Assembly (NCBI GenBank): GCA_049999725.1
Contig: JBNGIS010008346.1
Location: 17,788 to 50,959 of the forward strand
Direction: 5' to 3'
DNA length: 33,172 nucleotides
Source of the DNA: Haplomitrium mnioides
Taxonomy: Eukaryota; Marchantiophyta; Haplomitriopsida; Calobryales
Below the pieces are notes generated by a model that did not search any database, was not told the DNA's origin, and was given only the letters and a program-made list of their open reading frames with translations. Made by a program: the position numbers and the translations under genes. Positions 29,311 to 33,172 of this stretch are shown one piece after another (the stretch's first letter is position 1; every line of letters starts with the position of its first letter).

Positions 29311-30407
29311 TACTGACATCTATACTCACAAATTGTTGTTATCTCTCTTCACCATTTCAATACGTGGTTCAATGTGAGATTCTTGTCTTCTCCATTTCCT
29401 TTGCTTGGAACCGTCTAGCACAGGAGACAACACTTGCATGTCCACCTATTCTCCTTCGACACCAGTATATACGAACCTCTATTGTTCTTTCCTTCTCAAT
29501 TTCTGGTATTACCTTGTTACTGGCTTGGTTCTCTACTGTTCCAGAGTAGTATCTAAGCAGGGAGAGACAAGGCACATGTTACTCACACATGTGCACAAGT
29601 TCAACTCACTAGTTTATGCAGCAACAAAGACCCAGCCAAAGAAATCTTTGGTGGAAGACATCTTCACACAGGTGACCACACAGAAGCTATATTGACATTC
29701 CACGAAAGAGCAACACTGCATCCTACTACTTCCAGCTCTTTCACTTTCCTCTCCAACACTTTGTGGTTCAACTTTCTCAACCCATCTTTTGATTACCTTT
29801 GGTTGATTCTTTTCTGTTCTTTGAATGAATCTATCCCTTACAAGGGACAATGTACTCATTGATTCTATATACTTCTGGCAGAGATTACAAGCGAATCATA
29901 CTAACAAGAAACGCTAACCCCTGTCACCTCGACAAGCTCAACCCCTATCTGGCCTAGCCTACAACTATCACTTTTCCCTTTTCACATATCAGTATTTTAG
30001 AGAGGCACCAAAACGATCGGGGACTAGGCTCTACTTTAGCTCTAAGAGGACACACAAGGAAGCTCTGGGAGAACAAGCTACCGGCACATAAGAAGTAGAA
30101 GATACATGCTTATACAAGGTAGTTTCTTCATCCTTAAGCAACATCAATTTCTTATTTTACTTCTCGGTGTACATACTAATCGACTTGCAGATAGTCAATT
30201 CTTTCATGTTTTTCATTCCAGTTTTTGATTTTTCCACTTAAAACAAAAAACATAAACAGGTACATGGGTCTGAAACTCAGATCGAACACCAATTTGTACT
30301 GAGTACACACAAACACAACCTTGACCCAACAGTTGCATTTGCTAGAGACTCTGGTTCACCTTTCTCATTCACAGGTATTCTCAACAAAACATAGCATATA
30401 TCTACAA
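29311..30407. other. Non-coding stretch between copia fragments
   Basis: Contains ORFs of 60-97 codons without recognisable motifs. The last few hundred bases before 30408 could be the 5' leader of the copia gag; no reliable primer binding site (expected TGGTATCAGAGC) was found. Confidence 0.45.
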
Positions 30408-31215
30408 ATGGCATCTCTAGAATCTATGAAATTCTAGGCCCTGAGATTGGATGGCTCCAACTACTCGTCATGGTCACTAGATGTAACAACATACTTGACA
30501 TCCAAGGGCATCCGTGAAATCATCAACACGGAAGATAATACTACCCCATGTGATGCAGTCAGAGCCCTCATACTGATTCAACACCGCATGGTGGAACCTC
30601 TAAGACTCCAATACCTTAATTATCACAGTCCTCATCTACTATGGGAAGAACTGAAACTCATATTTGACCATCTAACAAGCATATCGCTCCCTACAACAAG
30701 AGACAATTGGATCAACCTCCGAGTTCATGATCCATAGTAAATTACAACAGTGAACTATTTTGCATCGTCTTACAGTTGGCAATCTGTGGCCACCCCGTGA
30801 TCGACGAAGAACAGATAGAGAAAACTCTATTGACTTTCCCTATGAGCAATCTCATTCTAGCATCACAATATCGCAATATGTGATTCAGTTGATACTCTAA
30901 ACTCATAGCATACATGCTACTAGCTGAAACGCATCAATCGCTCCTCGTGGAAAATGCAAAGAAGAGACCACGAGGGTCTATCGCTCCCTCACAGAACCCT
31001 GAATCACATTTTAGAGGGACTAGGATGTATCCCCGATCCAGAAAGAGAAACCCCTAACGAGGCAAAGGAAGGGGACACTCCAGATTCAAGGGGAGCACTT
31101 CCCACCAGACCACCAGTCGACCTCCGACTCCTAATAACATGCATCAACATAACAAACATCGTAATGAAAAATTGACTTGAAAATTTCATTGGAAAAGCTG
31201 GAATGTAACTTTGAA
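30408..31215 (+). pseudogene. Copia gag (UBN2/DUF4219 type), decayed
   Basis: ATG at 30408: MASLESMKF, TAG, ALRLDGSNYSSWSLDVTTYL, TSKGIREIINTEDN, ALILIQHRMVEPLRLQYLNY, LLWEELKLIFDHLTSISLPT, TRDNWINLRVHDP, TAG, then in another frame NSELFCIVLQLAICGHPVID, EEQIEKTLLTFPMSN, LLAETHQSLLVENA and RPRGSIAPS. This is the plant copia gag pattern LxGxNYxxW, then L-x-x-x-F-x-x..., then LP-R-x-x-W-x-x-L-R, ending with a degenerate CCHC-like HWKSWN (31168-31200). The LDGSNY and HRM-type blocks are clear; stops and shifts show it is dead. Confidence 0.82.
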
Positions 31216-31344
31216 TCTGGCTCGTCACTGTTTGTAAATAGATAGAACTCATTTTCTCCAAATCAAGTTATCAAAAAACTCGTTGTCAAGATCACTGGTA
31301 GAGATAAAAACAAAGGTCGCCTCCCTCCGTGTTCGAGATTGCAG

Positions 31345-31715
31345 AAAACAAGCCTCCCTTCCCTTTGCGATTAGCGAAATGGGGGCCTCCCTCATCTCTG
31401 CACGATGAACACCAAAAACGGGGCCTCCCTCCTGCCTTTGCGATTAGCAAAAACAGGGGTCTCCCTGCGTTTCGCGCGATGCAGAAAACGAGACGCCGTC
31501 CTGCGTCTGCGCGATTAGCCAAAAACCAGCGACGGGGTCTCCCTACGTTCGCGCGATGCAGGAAGCGGGATGCCTCCCTGCGTCTGCGCATTTAGCAAAA
31601 CGGGGGGTGCCTCCCTCTTGCTCCACGATTAGGAAGAAACGGGGGCTCCTCCCCTTCTCCTTTCTGATTGGAAAAAACGGCCTCCCTTGTCTACGCGATT
31701 AGCCAGAAACTCCTT
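31345..31715. repeat. GC-rich minisatellite in the copia LTR (about 36-bp units, about 10 copies)
   Basis: Units start near 31345, 31388, 31425, 31460, 31496, 31538, 31572, 31609, 31647 and 31680, each of the type CCTCCCTGCGTCTGCGCGAT then TAGCAAAAACGGGG. Spacing is uneven (33-43 bp). Codon-like ORFs on both strands here are by-products. Confidence 0.85.
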
Positions 31716-31870
31716 CTGCAGATAAACGACTTAGGCAAGAAAACGATGGCATGTCAATATTTGTGAAAATGAGGATGCCTCGAATGGGTCCTCTGTTTGT
31801 TTATATACTTGACTCAGCCGCAGCTGCAAACTAAACAACTATACAAGAGAGGACTGTACATACCAAGTTC

Positions 31871-31970
31871 AGATGCCCATAAGCACCCACTCCAGATGCC
31901 TGTAGGCACCTACTCAAGATGCCTGTAATCTGCACCCACTCCAGATGCTCGTCGGTACCTAATCAAAATT
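31871..31970. repeat. About 24-bp repeat, 4 units, in the U3 part of the copia LTR
   Basis: AGATGCCYRTARGCACCYACTC-like units near 31871, 31895, 31918 and 31944. Located upstream (minus strand) of the TATA box, so they could be promoter elements. Confidence 0.7.
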
Positions 31971-32232
31971 TGTGTGCCCATGCAGGCACATGCTGATATC
32001 TGCATCTTCAAGAAATAGTCAGCTTCCCAGGAAGCCCCCAGGTGCTGACACATGGCAGTCCCCTTAACTACAACTAACTATTCTAGCTAGCTAAGGTTAA
32101 CAATACATCTATTTACAATAGAACCCCCTTCCCAGAATTGAACCTTGGGAAGGACTGGACTTGGATCCTGGGAAGGATCCATCCTCCCACTCAAGCAATG
32201 GTTCTCAACACTCCCACTCAGGACTATCCAAG

Positions 32233-32404
32233 TTACAATCCTAAGAGGTGCACACATTTCAAATGCTGAGCCCTAGCCAAAGCCTTAGTGAGAGCATCTG
32301 TAGCCATATCCTCTGTAGCAATGAATTCCAGATCAATCTTTGTCCCAGTCTTCTGGCGGATGAAATGGTATCTTGCATAGGTAAATGCTGCCCATGTTGT
32401 CCTC
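32233..32404 (-). pseudogene. Copia RNase H C-terminus, interrupted by the second transposon copy
   Basis: Minus strand: YARYHFIRQKTGTKIDLEFI, ATEDMATDALTKALARAQHL, KCVHLLGL and TAA at 32233-32235. It is the copia C-terminal pattern RYHFIR, then L-x-x-I-x-x-E-x-M-A-D-x-L-TK-x-L, and has no stop inside. Its upstream part is cut off at 32404 by the transposon end. Confidence 0.85.
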
Positions 32405-33172
32405 AACAGCTGCTACTTTGAACCAACAACAGGCTACTCAGAACAGGAACTTTTTTTTTTTTTGGGAAAAATTGTGATTTTTCATATCAAAAAACATCAA
32501 AAACGAGGAAAATTTTGAAAAACAAAAAGTACATGAGTTTTTGTGGATTGTTTTTGGTCATTTCAGCAACCATAATAGAGCAAAAGTCAATTTTGATACG
32601 CAAAATCAATCAATATTACCAGTTTTTACGAAAACATTTGAAAACTCGAATTTGTTTAAAATCATAAAAATTAAGGTAAGTTTTCATCAAAAATTTACAT
32701 TTATCATTGATTACAATTATAAGCGCAAAAGTTTAATTACACGTTCAAAGAAACTATTTTGAAATATGTTTGATTATACAAACTTGAGGCGCACGTATAC
32801 CTGGTCCTCTTTCAAAATTTTTTGTTGGAAAAATACTACAAAACACAAAGATAAAGACTAAGGGGTCTAGAAGTCAAGGGAATGAGTTTGCAATGGTAAA
32901 AAAAAACAAACAAAAAGAAACATTGCATCGATTTAGGAAGTTCAAATACAACGTCAAGAAGAAAGGAAGCTTTCAAATTAAGTTGAAAATCCATGCAAGC
33001 AAAAGTGAATGTAGGCTTTCAAAAAGGTTTCAATTAAAAATATTTCACAGTTCAACGAAGCACTTACAGAAACGTATCATAGTTCTGAATTAAAAAGAGT
33101 GTAGTTAAGGAGATTGCATTAAGACTGTAAACAAGAAACGTGTTCAAGTTTTAGACTTGATTCAAGCAAACA
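32405..33172 (-). mobile_element. Second copy of the 11-kb transposon, inverted, right end only
   Basis: It starts AACAGCTGCTACTTTGAACC at 32405, the transposon terminus. The following 768 bp align over their whole length with the reverse complement of 21881 down to about 21110, e.g. GCAAAATCAATCAATATTAC (about 32599), ATGAGTTTGCAATGGTAAA (about 32882) and AAACGTATCATAGTTC (about 33070), with scattered substitutions and small indels (roughly three-quarters to four-fifths identical by eye). It breaks the copia coding sequence at 32404, so this is an independent insertion. Its own left end lies outside the window. Confidence 0.88.

Larger units (their letters stand above)
31270..32210 (-). mobile_element. 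3' LTR of a minus-strand copia element
   Basis: On the minus strand the element reads coding end (32404-32233), purine tract CCTGAGTGGGAG, then LTR start TGTTGAGAACCATTGC at 32210. A TATA box (TATATAA, 31801-31807) about 400 bp in fits a U3/R boundary. The R/U5 part holds the GC-rich repeat 31345-31715. The outer end near 31270 is not resolved: no 5' LTR or target duplication is available for comparison. Confidence 0.6.

Noticed and set aside
29135-29329. Minus-strand ORF of 64 codons
   Set aside because: Antisense of the copia RNase H motif (GFTNVDWAGSASDRRSTSG and VSSTEAEYKGAA) on the plus strand.
29614-29859. Minus-strand ORF of 81 codons
   Set aside because: No recognisable motif, no relation to neighbouring copia fragments and typical of random open frames in this composition.
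30266-30290. Copia primer binding site (ATGGGTCTGAAACTCAGATC)
   Set aside because: Resembles the initiator-tRNA-Met site only loosely and has no LTR end beside it.
31292-31595. ORFs of 88-99 codons on both strands
   Set aside because: Arginine/proline-rich frames from the GC-rich LTR minisatellite; no conserved start or motif.

Overview
Land-plant (streptophyte) nuclear DNA that is almost entirely nested, decayed transposable elements. The evidence is a chromovirus chromodomain, copia GAG/RT, a plant-type LINE, GT-AG introns, AT-rich spacers and many in-frame stops of the CGA/CAG/CAA to TGA/TAG/TAA kind, as expected in long-methylated plant DNA. I see no ordinary host gene, rRNA, tRNA gene or CRISPR array. 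A seedless plant (fern, lycophyte, bryophyte) is my guess from element content only. Two assembly gaps are present (346-445, 100 N; 8698-8707, 10 N).

Layout. 1-2000: minus-strand Ty3/gypsy element (gag, misplaced RT fragment, tRNA-Glu-type primer binding site, LTR). 2001-4974: non-coding DNA with a tandem duplication and a higher-order minisatellite. 4978-7205: plus-strand Ty3 chromovirus remnant (RNase H, integrase, chromodomain, LTR). 7203-7580: plus-strand copia 3' end and LTR. 7640-10884 and 21887-22790: one minus-strand LINE split in two. 10890-21881: a DNA transposon of about 11 kb inserted in the LINE. 22790-26940: minus-strand Ty3 element with a cytosine-5 methyltransferase-like domain between protease and RT. 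27425-29310: plus-strand copia pol. 30408-31215: plus-strand copia gag. 31270-32404: minus-strand copia LTR and 3' coding end. 32405-33172: end of a second, inverted copy of the 11-kb transposon, running out of the window.

The centrepiece is the 11-kb transposon. Its ends are fixed three ways: terminal inverted repeats (ACAGCTGCTACTT type), a TAGGG target duplication, and continuity of the LINE endonuclease reading frame across it; a second copy confirms the right end. It carries two divergent, intron-containing, now broken genes from a shared promoter region (15865-16322). One encodes a putative transposase (DGMDQ, LQLDN, GHTHDQID motifs). The other is a bacterial-type fusion of a ParB-like domain and an N6-adenine/N4-cytosine DNA methyltransferase domain. 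Arrays of a palindrome around ATGCGCGCAT lie in its introns (24-bp period) and beyond its 3' end (37-bp period), with degenerate copies in the transposase gene. I propose a mobile element with its own DNA modification gene and dispersed palindromic sites; the link between them is inference.
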